Assembly (NCBI RefSeq): GCF_011250635.1
Contig: NZ_JAANNP010000002.1
Coordinates: 256,478-320,477 of the forward strand
Source: Motilibacter deserti
Lineage (GTDB): Bacteria > Actinomycetota > Actinomycetes > Motilibacterales > Motilibacteraceae
Length of the DNA: 64,000 nt
Reading direction: 5' to 3'
Below, in pieces: positions 1 to 9,564 of this stretch. A program made the translations under genes and the position numbers. The notes under the pieces are model-generated. The model saw nothing but the letters and a program-made list of their open reading frames with translations. It was not told the DNA's origin and made no database searches. How positions within the stretch are numbered: position 1 is the first letter of the stretch; the number at the start of each line of letters is the position of its first letter.

Positions 1-1
1 G

Positions 2-1378
2 GACCACGGCCCCGCCTGGCTGCGGGTGCCCGACGACGTCAACGCGCTCGTGCCGGTCCTCTGGTCCGAGCACGTGGCGCGCGCCGAGGACGGGGCGCTG
101 CGCGTGGCCGGCCTCGACGTCCGCGAGCTGGCGCAGGAGTTCGGGACGCCGGCCTACATCCTGGACGAAGCAGATTTCAGGAACCGGGCGCGTGCCTTCC
201 GTGAAGCGTTCGCGCCGGCGACGGTCTACTACGCGGCCAAGGCGTTCTTCTCCGTCGCCGTCGCCCGCTGGGTGCTCGAGGAGGGGCTCAGCGTCGACGT
301 GAGCACCGGCGGCGAGCTCGCCGTGGCCCTCGCGGCCGGGGTGCCCGGCGAGCGGCTCGTCTTCCACGGCAACAACCGCTCGGCGGCGGAGCTGGGCCGG
401 GCGATGGACGCCAACGTCGCGCGCATCGTCGTGGACTCCTACGACGAGATCGAGCGCGTGGCGCGGGTCGCGGCCGAGCGCGGCATCCGGCAACGCGTGA
501 TCGTGCGGGTCACCGTCGGGGTCGAGGCGCACACCCACGAGTTCATCGCGACCGCGCACGAGGACCAGAAGTTCGGGCTCTCGCTCGCCGGCGGTGCGGC
601 CGACGAGGCCGTACGCCGCATCCTCGCGGCGCCCTCGCTCGAGCTCGTCGGCCTGCACAGCCACATCGGCTCGCAGATCTTCGACACGGCCGGCTTCGAG
701 ATCGCCACGCGCCGGCTGCTCGGCATGCTCCACCGGCTGCGCGGCGAGCACGGCATCGAGCTGCCCGAGGTGGACCTCGGCGGCGGCTTCGGCATCGCCT
801 ACACCACCCAGGACGACCCGCAGCCGCCCAGGGTGCTCGCCGAGAGCATGCGCGCCATCGTCGAGCGTGAGTGCGCCGCGCTGGGCATGGACGTCCCGCA
901 CGTGTCGATCGAGCCGGGCCGCGCCATCGCGGGGCCGACGACGTTCACCCTCTACGAGGTCGGCACGGTCAAGGACGTCGCGCTCGACGGCGGCCGCCGC
1001 CGCACCTACGTCGCCGTCGACGGCGGCATGAGCGACAACATCCGCACCGCGCTCTACGACGCGAGCTACTCCGCGACGCTGGCGTCGCGCCGCTCGGACG
1101 CCGGGCCGGTGCTCTCGCGGGTGGTCGGCAAGCACTGCGAGAGCGGCGACGTCGTGGTCAAGGACGAGTTCCTGCCCGCCGACGTGGCGCCGGGCGACCT
1201 CGTCGCCGTGCCCGGCACGGGCGCCTACTGCCGGTCGATGGCCAGCAACTACAACCACGTCCCCCGGCCGCCGGTCGTGGCCGTGCGTGACGGGGCGGCC
1301 CGGGTGCTGCTCCGGCGCGAGACCGAGCAGGACCTGCTGCGCCTCGACACCGGGCTCGACGTGGAAGAGGGGGCCTGA
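2..1378 (+). CDS. lysA: Diaminopimelate decarboxylase, 5' partial
   Basis: Decarboxylates meso-diaminopimelate to L-lysine, the last step of lysine synthesis; a cytosolic PLP enzyme. The reading frame is open to the left edge (it enters at base 2). A GTG at 26 is available, but family members usually have N-terminal residues before this point, so the true start probably lies outside the window. Counting from the GTG at 26, the PLP-binding lysine is near residue 72 in YYAAKAF. HSHIGSQIFD, the EPGRAIAGP phosphate-binding segment and CESGDVV, whose Cys acts across the dimer, follow in the usual order. The stop at 1376 is one base before the hom start, so the two genes are co-transcribed. Confidence 0.95.
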   Translation, partial: DHGPAWLRVPDDVNALVPVLWSEHVARAEDGALRVAGLDVRELAQEFGTPAYILDEADFRNRARAFREAFAPATVYYAAKAFFSVAVARWVLEEGLSVDVSTGGELAVALAAGVPGERLVFHGNNRSAAELGRAMDANVARIVVDSYDEIERVARVAAERGIRQRVIVRVTVGVEAHTHEFIATAHEDQKFGLSLAGGAADEAVRRILAAPSLELVGLHSHIGSQIFDTAGFEIATRRLLGMLHRLRGEHGIELPEVDLGGGFGIAYTTQDDPQPPRVLAESMRAIVERECAALGMDVPHVSIEPGRAIAGPTTFTLYEVGTVKDVALDGGRRRTYVAVDGGMSDNIRTALYDASYSATLASRRSDAGPVLSRVVGKHCESGDVVVKDEFLPADVAPGDLVAVPGTGAYCRSMASNYNHVPRPPVVAVRDGAARVLLRRETEQDLLRLDTGLDVEEGA

Positions 1379-1379
1379 G

Positions 1380-2663
1380 GTGGACAAGCCGCTGCGCGTG
1401 GCGCTGCTGGGCTGCGGGGTCGTCGGCAGCGAGGTCGCGCGACTGATCGTCGAGAACGGCGACGACCTGGCCGCCCGCGTCGGGCGGCCGCTCGAGCTCG
1501 CCGGCATCGCCGTGCGCCGCAAGCGCGAGCGTCCCGGCCTGCCCGTCGACCCCGACCTCTTCACCACCGATGCCACCGGCCTCGTCAGCCGGGACGACAT
1601 CGACCTCGTCGTCGAGGTCATCGGCGGCATCGAGCCCGCGCGGTCGCTCATCCTCGCGGCGATGAAGAACGGCGCGTCGGTCGTCAGCGCCAACAAGGCA
1701 CTGCTCGCCGAGGACGGCGCGACGCTCTTCGCGGCCGCTCAGGAGCACGGCGTGGACCTCTACTACGAGGCCGCCGTGGCCGGTGCCATCCCGATCCTGC
1801 GCCCGCTGCGCGAGTCTCTCGTCGGCGATCAGGTGCAGCGTGTTTTGGGAATCGTGAATGGCACGACGAACTTCATCCTTTCGAGCATGGACGAGACCGG
1901 CGCCGGCTTCGCGGAGGCGCTGGACGAGGCAACGGCGCTCGGCTATGCGGAGGCCGACCCGACCGCCGACGTCGAGGGCTTCGACGCCGCCGCGAAGGCC
2001 GCGATCCTCGCCTCGCTCGCCTTCCACACCCGCGTCCCGCTGGGGGCCGTGCACCGCGAGGGCATCACGGAGGTCACCGCCGCGGACGTCGCGAGCGCCA
2101 AGGCGATGGGGCACGTGGTCAAGCTGCTCGCGATCGCCGAGCTCGTCGACGGCGCCGTGGCCGTCCGCGTCCACCCCGCCATGATCCCGCGCGAGCACCC
2201 GCTCGCCAGCGTGCGCGACGCGTTCAACGCCGTCTTCGTCCAGTCCGCCGCCGCCGGCCAGCTGATGTTCTACGGCCGCGGTGCCGGAGGCGCGCCCACC
2301 GCGAGCGCGGTGCTCGGCGACCTCGTGGCGGTCGCCCGCCACCGCACCGGGGGCGGGCTCGGGCCGGGGGAGTCCTCGTACGCCGACCTGCCCGTGCGCC
2401 CGATGGGCGACACGCTCACGCGCTACCACGTCAGCCTCGACGTCGACGACCGCCCCGGCGTCCTCGCCGCGGTCGCCACGGCATTCGCCCGGCACGGCGT
2501 GTCGATCCAGACGGTGCGCCAGGAGGGCCACGCGGACGACGCGGTGCTCGTCCTCGTGACGCACACGGCACGCGATGCCGACCTCGCCGCCACGGTCGAG
2601 GAGCTGCGCGCGCTCGAGATCGTGCGCGACGTCAGCAGCGTGATGCGCGTCGAGGGCGTCTGA
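1380..2663 (+). CDS. hom: Homoserine dehydrogenase
   Basis: Reduces aspartate semialdehyde to homoserine with NAD(P)H at the branch to threonine and methionine. 427 aa. It opens with a Rossmann motif, VALLGCGVVGSEVA (residues 7-20), followed by the catalytic domain with YYEAAVAGAIPI and GIVNGTTNFIL. A C-terminal ACT domain starts near residue 347 (RYHVSLDVDDRPGVLAAVA), which in this family allows threonine feedback. The GTG at 1380 gives the standard N-terminus and lies one base after the lysA stop; a longer open frame from 1287 runs inside lysA and was rejected. Confidence 0.96.
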   Translation: MDKPLRVALLGCGVVGSEVARLIVENGDDLAARVGRPLELAGIAVRRKRERPGLPVDPDLFTTDATGLVSRDDIDLVVEVIGGIEPARSLILAAMKNGASVVSANKALLAEDGATLFAAAQEHGVDLYYEAAVAGAIPILRPLRESLVGDQVQRVLGIVNGTTNFILSSMDETGAGFAEALDEATALGYAEADPTADVEGFDAAAKAAILASLAFHTRVPLGAVHREGITEVTAADVASAKAMGHVVKLLAIAELVDGAVAVRVHPAMIPREHPLASVRDAFNAVFVQSAAAGQLMFYGRGAGGAPTASAVLGDLVAVARHRTGGGLGPGESSYADLPVRPMGDTLTRYHVSLDVDDRPGVLAAVATAFARHGVSIQTVRQEGHADDAVLVLVTHTARDADLAATVEELRALEIVRDVSSVMRVEGV

Positions 2664-2777
2664 GGTCCACGCTCCGGAAACGTCGTCTCACATCGTGAGC
2701 GGCGACGCCGAAAACAGCGGGCCAGCCCGCAAAATTCGCCTACGCTGTACCCGCATCCCACGCACCTGGAGGCCCGC

Positions 2778-3848
2778 GTGAGCCCGCGCACCGCCCCGTG
2801 GCGGGGTGTCGTGGAGGAGTTCCGCGACCGCCTGCCCGTCACCGCCGACACCCCGGTCGTCACCCTCCTCGAGGGCAACACCCCGCTCGTGCCCGCCGGT
2901 GAGCTGTCCGCCCGCACAGGCTGCGACGTCTATCTCAAGGTCGAGGGCGCCAACCCGACCGGCTCGTTCAAGGACCGCGGCATGACCGTGGCCATGAGCG
3001 TCGCTATCGGTGAGGGGGCCAAGGCGGTCATCTGCGCCTCGACGGGCAACACCAGCGCCTCGGCCGCGGCGTACGCGGCCCGGGCCGGCGTGCGCAGCGC
3101 GGTCCTCGTGCCGCAGGGCAAGATCGCCACCGGCAAGCTGGCGCAGGCCGTGATCCACGGCGCGACGATCCTGCAGGTCACCGACGGCGGGTTCGACGAG
3201 TGCCTCGTCCTCGCCCGCGAGCTGTCCGAGCGCTTCCCGGTGGCCCTGGTGAACTCGGTCAACCCGGTCCGCCTGCAGGGGCAGAAGACCGCCGCGTTCG
3301 AGGTGGTCGCCGCCCTCGGCGACGCGCCCGACGTGCACTGCCTGCCCGTGGGCAACGCCGGCAACGTGTCGGCCTACTGGATCGGCTACACCGAGGACCA
3401 CGCCGCGGGCAACGCCACCCGGCGGCCGCGCATGTGGGGCTTCCAGGCGGCGGGCGCCGCTCCGCTCGTCTCGGGCCAGCCGGTGCCCAACCCCGAGACC
3501 ATCGCGACGGCCATCCGCATCGGCAACCCGGCCTCGTGGGCGCTCGCGGTCGCCGCGCGCGACGAGTCCGACGGCGTCGTGGAGGCGGTGACCGACCAGC
3601 AGATCCTCGCCGCACAGCGGCTGCTCGCCGACCGCGAGGGCGTCTTCGTCGAGCCGGCGTCGGCGGCGGGCGTCGCCGGGCTGCTCGCGCGGACGGAGCG
3701 CGGCGAGGTCGACCCCGGCCAGCGCATCGTCTGCACGGTCACCGGCCACGGCCTCAAGGACCCGCAGTGGGCCATGCCCGAGGGCGTGCAGCCGGTCGCG
3801 GTCCCCGTCGACGCCGGCGCCGCCGCTGCCGCGCTCGGGCTCGCCTGA
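2778..3848 (+). CDS. thrC: Threonine synthase
   Basis: Converts O-phosphohomoserine to threonine using PLP. 356 aa, normal for the short actinobacterial type. The PLP lysine is K65 in [11 protein letters not shown], and the phosphate loop [14 protein letters not shown] follows. GTG start with GGAGG five bases upstream (2768-2772). It is 114 bases from hom, a gap that may hold a promoter; TACGCT at 2741-2746 is a weak -10 candidate with no clear -35. thrB follows six bases after the stop. Confidence 0.96.
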   Translation: MSPRTAPWRGVVEEFRDRLPVTADTPVVTLLEGNTPLVPAGELSARTGCDVYLKVEGANPTGSFKDRGMTVAMSVAIGEGAKAVICASTGNTSASAAAYAARAGVRSAVLVPQGKIATGKLAQAVIHGATILQVTDGGFDECLVLARELSERFPVALVNSVNPVRLQGQKTAAFEVVAALGDAPDVHCLPVGNAGNVSAYWIGYTEDHAAGNATRRPRMWGFQAAGAAPLVSGQPVPNPETIATAIRIGNPASWALAVAARDESDGVVEAVTDQQILAAQRLLADREGVFVEPASAAGVAGLLARTERGEVDPGQRIVCTVTGHGLKDPQWAMPEGVQPVAVPVDAGAAAAALGLA

Positions 3849-3854
3849 CCGGCG

Positions 3855-4826
3855 GTGGCAGGCTCCCCCGCCGATGGCGGCGGCCTCGGCCCGGTCGACG
3901 TCGATGCCCCTGACCTGGGGGGCGCGGCACTCGTGGACGGCCCCGTGCGGCTGCAAGTGCCCGCGACGAGCGCCAACCTCGGCGCCGGGTTCGACGCGTT
4001 CGGCCTCGCCGTCGGCCTGTTCGACGACCTCACGTTCCAGGCGGCGCAGTCCGGCGTCCAGGTCGAGGTCGAGGGGGAGGGCGTGGACGACGTCCCCCGG
4101 GACGAGCGACACCTCGTGGTGCGCGCCATGGCCGCGGCGTTCGACGCGATGGGCGTGCGCATGCCCGGCGTCGCGCTGGCCTGCCACAACCGGATCCCGC
4201 ACGGCCGCGGGCTGGGCTCGTCGTCCGCCGCGATCGTCGCCGGAGTGCTCGGCGCGCGTGCGCTGGTCACGGACGGGGAGCGGCGGCTGGACGACGCCGC
4301 GGCGCTCGACGTCGCCGCCCGCCTCGAGGGCCACCCCGACAACGTGGCGCCCTGCCTGCTGGGCGGCTTCACGATCGCGTGGCAGGAGGACGCCGGGGCG
4401 CGCGCCGTACGCCTCGAGCCGGCCGCCGGCCTCGCCGCCGTGGCCTACGTCCCCGCCGAGCCGGTCGCGACCGAGCACGCCCGCCGGCTGCTCCCGGCGA
4501 CGGTCCCGCACGCCGACGCGGCGCGCAACGCCGGCCGCGCCGCGCTCCTGGTCCACGCGCTGACCGCCGACCCCTCGCTGCTGCTTCCGGCGACGGAGGA
4601 CCGGCTGCACCAGGGCTACCGCGAGCCGGCCATGCCGCGCAGCGCGGCCCTCGTGGCCCGGCTGCGGGCGGACGGCGTGCCGGCCGTTATCTCGGGTGCC
4701 GGCCCGACGGTGCTGGCACTTGTCCCGGCCGCTGACGCCGAGGCGCTCGCTGCGGCGGGGGAGCCGGGCTTCCGCGCCCTGCCGCTGACGATAGAGCGCG
4801 CCGGCGTCCGGCGCCCCGCCGGCTGA
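3855..4826 (+). CDS. thrB: Homoserine kinase
   Basis: Phosphorylates homoserine for ThrC; GHMP kinase family. The ATP-binding GHMP motif PHGRGLGSSSAAIVAG is near residue 114, preceded by the substrate-side VPATSANLGAGFDAFGLA. 323 aa from the GTG at 3855. This start has no clear ribosome site and adds about 27 residues not typical of the family. A GTG near 3933 just before GPVRLQVPATSANLG, behind a run of Gs, is a good alternative and would give the usual length. Confidence 0.93.
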   Translation: MAGSPADGGGLGPVDVDAPDLGGAALVDGPVRLQVPATSANLGAGFDAFGLAVGLFDDLTFQAAQSGVQVEVEGEGVDDVPRDERHLVVRAMAAAFDAMGVRMPGVALACHNRIPHGRGLGSSSAAIVAGVLGARALVTDGERRLDDAAALDVAARLEGHPDNVAPCLLGGFTIAWQEDAGARAVRLEPAAGLAAVAYVPAEPVATEHARRLLPATVPHADAARNAGRAALLVHALTADPSLLLPATEDRLHQGYREPAMPRSAALVARLRADGVPAVISGAGPTVLALVPAADAEALAAAGEPGFRALPLTIERAGVRRPAG

Positions 4827-5309
4827 CGCAGGACGACCGCTCGCCACCCCGTCAGCTCGTGGGCCGACGGATGACGCGCGTCGTCCCCGTCGACGTGCCG
4901 CTCCCGCACCACGCTCGGCTCGGGGGCTGGGCGTCAGCCCGCCGCGCCAGGTATCCTCGTGTCGGGCAGATCGCGCGGCACTTCCGCGTTATAGTCGTTG
5001 TGCGCCGACCGACCTTCGGGCTTCCGGTGCGTTCGACCGTCTCGACGGCTCCCGCTGCGATGTGGCGCTCGCGACACATCGACCCCCAAGCGTGCTGCAT
5101 GCCCGTGCCGCCCCCGGGCTGCTGGTCGCTTCTCGGTACGCGGGAGGCGCGAGCCCTTCGACCCGTCGCCGAGGCGACGGTTCACCCCCCATTCAGCCCG
5201 CCGATCCCGGCGGGAACACCCCGGTAGCCCCGGGGTCGCTGACCGGGACCCTCCCCGACAGGGGCAGGGACGCATCTCCCGGCCGAGCTCGTCAAGGGAA
5301 GGACCCTTC
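4827..5309 (+). promoter_or_regulatory. rho upstream region and long leader
   Basis: No protein gene is supported in these 483 bases. TATAGT at 4990-4995 is the best -10 and would give a leader of about 300 nt; its -35 is weak. A second -10-like TATCCT is at 4952-4957. The leader has several GC hairpins, including CCGTCGCC/GGCGACGG near 5163-5181 and CCGCCG/CGGCGG near 5199-5215. The rho ribosome site AGGGAAGGA is at 5295-5303. Autoregulated leaders are known for rho in other bacteria; a similar role here is inferred. Confidence 0.45.
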
Positions 5310-7646
5310 GTGAGCGACACCATCGACCTCCTCACCGCGCCCGATGGCGGGCGTGCCGAGGAGCCGCGCGGAGCACAGGCCCCGGCCGACTCCGCGCCAG
5401 CATCCGGTGCCGACGCAGACGTACCCGCGCAGTCCCCCTCGCGCGGCCGCCGCCGTGCTCCCGGCCTGGCCGGCATGGTGCTCCCCGAGCTCCAGTCGCT
5501 CGCGGCCGAGCTGGGCATCGGCGGGACCGCCCGGATGCGCAAGCCCGCGCTGATCGAGGCGATCCAGGCCCGCCAGGCGGGCGGCACGAACGGCGCCGCC
5601 GCGGCCGACGCCGCGCCGTCCAACGGCGCCGCTGCCGCGCAGGCCCCCGCCGCCGATGCGCCGGCCGCCACCCGCCCGGCCCGGACCCGGCGTACGCGTG
5701 CCGAGCGCCCGACCGAGCAGCCCGCGCTCGACCTGCAGAACGGTGCCGCCGCAACTGCTCCGGCCGAGGCCACGGAGCTCGCGCGTACGGCTGCCCCGTC
5801 GACCGAGGAGCGCCCGACCGAGGAGCGCCCGACCGAGGAGCGCCCGGCCGAGACCGCGCGCGCTGCGACGCCGGAGCCTTCCACGCCCGACACCGAGAGC
5901 GCGCCCGAGCGCGAGCCGCGGGGTGACCGGCGCGACCGTCAGGAGCGCGGGGACCGCCAGGACCGTGGCGAGCGCGGGGACCGCCAGGAGCGCGGCGACC
6001 GGCAGGACCGCGGCGAGCGCGGAGACCGTCAGGAGCGCGGGGACCGTCAGGACCGTGGGGACCGGCAGGACCGTGGGGACCGGCAGGACCGCGGCGAGCG
6101 CGGAGACCGTCAGGAGCGCGGGGACCGCCAGGAGCGCGGCGACCGCGGCGAGCGCGGCGAGCGGCAGGACCGCGGCGAGCGCGGCGACCGCCAGGACCGT
6201 GGCGAGCGGCAGGAGCGCGGCGACCGCCAGGACCGTGGCGAGCGGCAGGACCGTGGCGAGCGGCAGGACCGCGGCGAGCGGCAGGACCGCGGCGAGCGCG
6301 CCGACCGCCAGGAGCGCGGTGACCGTGGCGACCGCAACGACCGTGGCGACCGCAACGACCGTGGCCCGGCGACCGAGGACGACGACGACCTCGACGGCGG
6401 GCGTGGCCGGCGTCGGCGCGGCCGCTACCGCGACCGCGCCGGGCGCCGACGCGGCCGTGACGGTCAGCTGCTCGACGCGCCGGGCGAGCCGGAGGTCGGC
6501 GACGACGACGTCCTGGTGCCCGTCGCCGGTGTCGTCGACATCCTCGACAACTACGCCTTCCTGCGCACCAGCGGATACCTCCCCGGGCCGAACGACGTCT
6601 ACGTCTCGCTCGCCCAGGTGCGGCGGCACGGCCTGCGCAAGGGCGACGCCGTCACCGGCGCGGTCCGCCAGCAGCGCGACGGCGAAGCGCGCCGGGAGAA
6701 GTTCAACGCCCTGGTCCGGGTCGACTCCGTCAACGGCGGGGACCCGGAGAAGGCGCGTGCGCGCGTCGAGTTCAACAAGCTGACGCCGCTCTACCCGCAG
6801 GAGCGGCTGCGGCTGGAGACCGACCCGAGCGTCTTCACCACGCGGATCATCGATCTCGTGGCCCCCATCGGGAAGGGCCAGCGCGGGCTCATCGTGTCCC
6901 CGCCGAAGGCCGGCAAGACGATGGTCCTGCAGGCGATCGCCAACGCCATCGCGGTGAACAACCCCGAGGTCCACCTCATGGTCGTGCTCGTCGACGAGCG
7001 CCCCGAAGAGGTCACCGACATGCAGCGCTCGGTCAAGGGCGAGGTCATCGCCTCGACCTTCGACCGCCCGGCCGACGACCACACCACGGTCGCCGAGCTC
7101 GCGATCGAGCGGGCCAAGCGCCTGGTGGAGATGGGCCACGACGTCGTCGTGCTGCTCGACTCGATCACCCGCCTCGGACGTGCCTACAACCTCGCCGCTC
7201 CGGCGAGCGGGCGCATCCTCTCCGGCGGTGTCGACTCGGCGGCGCTCTACCCGCCGAAGCGCTTCTTCGGTGCTGCCCGCAACATCGAGAACGGCGGCTC
7301 GCTGACCATTCTCGCGACAGCGCTCGTGGAGACCGGGTCCCGCATGGACGAGGTCATCTTCGAGGAGTTCAAGGGCACCGGGAACATGGAGCTCAAGCTC
7401 GACCGCAAGCTCGCGGACAAGCGGCTCTTCCCGGCCGTCGACGTGGACGCCTCCGGCACCCGCCGTGAGGAGATCCTCATGGACCGCTCCGAGCTGCAGA
7501 TCGTCTGGAAGCTGCGCCGGGTGCTGTCGGCGCTCGAGCAGCAGCAGGCGCTCGAGCTCGTCATCGGCAAGCTGCGCGAGACCAAGAGCAACGCCGAGTT
7601 CCTGCTGCAGATCCAGAAGACCACGCCGGGCGCCGACCACGACTGA
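5310..7646 (+). CDS. rho: Transcription termination factor Rho
   Basis: Hexameric RNA-dependent ATPase that ends transcription. 778 aa, far longer than the roughly 420 aa of E. coli Rho because of an inserted Arg/Asp/Glu/Gln-rich segment, a known trait of actinobacterial Rho. Order: Rho_N helix domain (about 52-91), Ala/Pro-rich linker, repetitive DRQERG-type region (about 206-352), [18 protein letters not shown] basic patch, cold-shock-like RNA-binding domain (about 404-465), then the ATPase with Walker [12 protein letters not shown] (about 531) and Walker [17 protein letters not shown]. The GTG at 5310 has AGGGAAGGA six bases upstream; the longer frame from 4998 is spurious. A strong terminator follows. 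Confidence 0.97.
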   Translation: MSDTIDLLTAPDGGRAEEPRGAQAPADSAPASGADADVPAQSPSRGRRRAPGLAGMVLPELQSLAAELGIGGTARMRKPALIEAIQARQAGGTNGAAAADAAPSNGAAAAQAPAADAPAATRPARTRRTRAERPTEQPALDLQNGAAATAPAEATELARTAAPSTEERPTEERPTEERPAETARAATPEPSTPDTESAPEREPRGDRRDRQERGDRQDRGERGDRQERGDRQDRGERGDRQERGDRQDRGDRQDRGDRQDRGERGDRQERGDRQERGDRGERGERQDRGERGDRQDRGERQERGDRQDRGERQDRGERQDRGERQDRGERADRQERGDRGDRNDRGDRNDRGPATEDDDDLDGGRGRRRRGRYRDRAGRRRGRDGQLLDAPGEPEVGDDDVLVPVAGVVDILDNYAFLRTSGYLPGPNDVYVSLAQVRRHGLRKGDAVTGAVRQQRDGEARREKFNALVRVDSVNGGDPEKARARVEFNKLTPLYPQERLRLETDPSVFTTRIIDLVAPIGKGQRGLIVSPPKAGKTMVLQAIANAIAVNNPEVHLMVVLVDERPEEVTDMQRSVKGEVIASTFDRPADDHTTVAELAIERAKRLVEMGHDVVVLLDSITRLGRAYNLAAPASGRILSGGVDSAALYPPKRFFGAARNIENGGSLTILATALVETGSRMDEVIFEEFKGTGNMELKLDRKLADKRLFPAVDVDASGTRREEILMDRSELQIVWKLRRVLSALEQQQALELVIGKLRETKSNAEFLLQIQKTTPGADHD
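5925..6366 (+). repeat. In-frame degenerate repeats coding the Rho basic/acidic domain
   Basis: About 440 bases of short in-frame repeats such as GACCGCCAGGAGCGCGGC and variants, coding permutations of DRQ, ERG, DRG and GDR. Unit length varies by multiples of three, so the frame is kept. The opposite strand gives meaningless Arg/Ser- or Val/Leu-rich frames. Such tracts tend to change in length between strains. Confidence 0.9.
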
Positions 7647-7674
7647 CGCGCGCGGCCGCGAGGCCGGATCCGGG

Positions 7675-7709
7675 ACGGCCGGGCACCCCCTCACGGGGTG
7701 CCCGGCCGT
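7675..7709 (+). terminator. Rho-independent terminator after rho
   Basis: Perfect 15-bp stem (ACGGCCGGGCACCCC, 7675-7689, pairing with 7695-7709) with a 5-base loop and a short T-containing tail. It lies 29 bases past the rho stop and separates rho from the next unit. Confidence 0.85.
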
Positions 7710-7861
7710 TCTGCGTCCCGCCACCACGTACCCCGAGGCCCTCTCGCGGTCCGGAGGTCACCTCCGCGGTGCCAGGCCGCCGCGAAGGTGACCGCCACGC
7801 CGCCGAGGTCGTTGGCGCTCGCGCCCGGGCCGATGCCTCGGGGAGGTGCGCTCGGCGGCAA

Positions 7862-7877
7862 AAAGTGATATCACTTT
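7862..7877. promoter_or_regulatory. 16-bp perfect palindrome, probable operator
   Basis: AAAGTGATATCACTTT, a perfect AT-rich inverted repeat in GC-rich surroundings, 36 bases before the SPFH gene. TATCGC follows at 7880-7885 and could be a -10, so the palindrome would sit in the promoter. The second gene of the unit codes a ribbon-helix-helix protein, a class that often binds such palindromes and represses its own operon. That pairing is inferred. Confidence 0.7.
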
Positions 7878-7913
7878 GCTATCGCACATCACCGCACACC
7901 GAGGGGGTAGCCG

Positions 7914-8900
7914 ATGACCGCCACCACTCCCGCACCGGCCGGCCAGGGCAGCGTCCCGCCGGTCGACGCGCCGCCGCAGGACCGTCCGGTCGGCCACGCC
8001 GGCACCCGGGTCGAGATCGACGAGCACACCGCCTGGCAGGCGAACGGGCTCTGGGCCGTGCTCGGCGTGCTGGCCCTGGTAGCGCTGGCCGCGTGGCAGG
8101 TCGTGCGGGTCGTCGGCTTCGAGGAGCAGACGCCGGCGAACGTCGTCCCCGCCGCCGTGATCGCGGGGGTGTGCGTGCTGCTGGTGCTCGTCGTCCTCGG
8201 CTCGCTGACCGTCGTCGCCCCCGGGCGCACCAACGTCGTTCAGTTCTTCGGCCGCTACGTCGGCACCGCGCGCCGCACCGGCCTGGTCTGGCTCCCTCCG
8301 CTCACCAGCCGGCGGGGCATGAGCGTCCGGGTGCGCAACTTCGAGACCAGCCACCTCAAGGTCAACGACGCCGACGGCAACCCGGTCGACATCGCGGCGA
8401 TCGTCGTGTGGCAGGTCGCGGACACCGCGAAGGCGACGTTCGCGGTCGAGGACTACACGGCGTTCGTGGAGATCCAGGCCGAGGCGGCGCTGCGTCACGT
8501 GGCGACCACGCACCCGTACGACAGCGGCGACCCTGGCGCGACGTCGCTGCGCGGGTCGACCGACGAGGTGGCCGGCGAGCTCGCCGTCGAGGTGGCCGAG
8601 CGGGTCGCGGTCGCCGGCGTCGAGATCGTCGAGGTGCGCATCAGCCATCTCGCGTACGCCCAGGAGGTCGCGCAGGCCATGCTGCAGCGCCAGCAGGCCG
8701 GGGCCATCGTGGCGGCCCGCGAGCGGATCGTCGACGGTGCGGTCGGAATGGTCCGGATGGCGCTGGACAAGCTCGCGGACGAGGCGATCGTCGAGCTCGA
8801 CGACGAGCGCAAGGCGGCGATGGTGTCGAACCTGCTCGTCGTCCTCTGCGGCGACAGCCGGGCGACCCCCGTGGTGAACACGGGCACGCTCTACTCCTGA
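7914..8900 (+). CDS. SPFH/band-7 domain membrane protein
   Basis: 328 aa. Two hydrophobic segments at about 44-64 and 76-100 are followed by a stomatin/prohibitin-type SPFH domain (from about residue 100: TVVAPGRTNVVQFFGRYVGT, then NFETSHLKVNDADGNPVDI and VVWQVADTAKATFAVEDY). The C-terminal part has the usual helical stretch with AMLQRQQAGAIVAARERIVD. Family members form large membrane-bound oligomers and microdomains; no client can be read from this sequence. ATG with GAGGGGG six bases upstream. It is followed after one base by the ribbon-helix-helix gene, so the two are one operon behind the 7862 palindrome. Confidence 0.88.
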   Translation: MTATTPAPAGQGSVPPVDAPPQDRPVGHAGTRVEIDEHTAWQANGLWAVLGVLALVALAAWQVVRVVGFEEQTPANVVPAAVIAGVCVLLVLVVLGSLTVVAPGRTNVVQFFGRYVGTARRTGLVWLPPLTSRRGMSVRVRNFETSHLKVNDADGNPVDIAAIVVWQVADTAKATFAVEDYTAFVEIQAEAALRHVATTHPYDSGDPGATSLRGSTDEVAGELAVEVAERVAVAGVEIVEVRISHLAYAQEVAQAMLQRQQAGAIVAARERIVDGAVGMVRMALDKLADEAIVELDDERKAAMVSNLLVVLCGDSRATPVVNTGTLYS

Positions 8901-8901
8901 C

Positions 8902-9177
8902 GTGTCCGGCGACCAGAGCGCGGACGAGCAGGGCGCGCCGCCCCCGCAGCGGGGCAAGGGGCGCCACAGCGTGCTCCTGCGGCTCGACCCCGGCGTTCAC
9001 GAGGCGCTGGTGCGCTGGGCCGGGGACGAGTTGCGCAGCGTCAACGCGCAGATCGAGCTGCTGCTGCGGCGCGCCCTCGCCGAGGCGGGGCGGCTGCCGG
9101 GGGACGTACGCCCGGTACCGCGCCGCGGGCGGCCGCGGCGTACCGAGGACGACGGCCGGCCCGACCAGCGGGGCTGA
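8902..9177 (+). CDS. Small ribbon-helix-helix (Arc-type) DNA-binding protein
   Basis: 91 aa. Residues about 20-62 fit the Arc/MetJ ribbon-helix-helix fold: a short strand RHSVLLRLDPGVHEALV, then helices WAGDELRSVNAQIELLLRRAL. The flanks are Pro/Arg-rich and probably disordered. It starts with GTG one base after the SPFH stop with no ribosome site of its own, which points to translational coupling. Likely role: repressor of the SPFH operon through the palindrome at 7862-7877. Such proteins are often labelled as antitoxins, but no toxin gene is adjacent. Confidence 0.75.
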   Translation: MSGDQSADEQGAPPPQRGKGRHSVLLRLDPGVHEALVRWAGDELRSVNAQIELLLRRALAEAGRLPGDVRPVPRRGRPRRTEDDGRPDQRG

Positions 9178-9322
9178 CCGGCGGGAATCGCAGCCCGGGG
9201 CCCCGCGTTGATGCGTCTGGCACACTGTGCCTGACGGTTCCGGTCCACGGCGAGGCGGCGCGACGAGAGCGCCGGGCACACCAGCCGACCCGGCGACCCC
9301 CAGACCCGAGAGGCGGTTCGGC

Positions 9323-9556
9323 ATGAAGCCCGAGATCCACCCGCAGTACAACGTCACGACCGTGACCTGCACCTGCGGCAACACGTTCCAGACGCGCAGC
9401 ACGGCGGCGAACGGCGTCATCAACGCCGACACGTGCTCGGCCTGCCACCCGTTCTACACCGGCAAGCAGCGCATCCTCGACACCGGCGGCCGCGTGGCCC
9501 GCTTCGAGCAGCGCTTCGGCAAGAGCGGCAAGGGCGCGCAGGCTCCCACCAAGTAG
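9323..9556 (+). CDS. rpmE: 50S ribosomal protein L31, zinc-binding form
   Basis: 77 aa component of the large ribosomal subunit. Four zinc-ligand cysteines are present (C16, C18, C38, C41 in CTC and CSAC), so this is the zinc-replete paralogue; a zinc-free copy may exist elsewhere. The ATG at 9323 gives the standard [10 protein letters not shown] start with GAGAGG nine bases upstream; the longer frame from 9227 adds unrelated residues. A terminator follows nine bases after the stop. Confidence 0.97.
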   Translation: MKPEIHPQYNVTTVTCTCGNTFQTRSTAANGVINADTCSACHPFYTGKQRILDTGGRVARFEQRFGKSGKGAQAPTK

Positions 9557-9564
9557 CGACTCCA

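Noticed and set aside
4859-5227. 122-aa frame upstream of rho
   Set aside because: No ribosome site or domain; the region fits an untranslated leader with hairpins.
5925-6366. Repeat tract in rho as a CRISPR array or minisatellite
   Set aside because: Units are short, in frame and without unique spacers; they code the known type of Rho insertion.
8902-9177. Toxin-antitoxin pair at the SPFH locus
   Set aside because: The small protein looks like an antitoxin-type RHH, but the partner is a membrane SPFH protein and no toxin fold is coded nearby.
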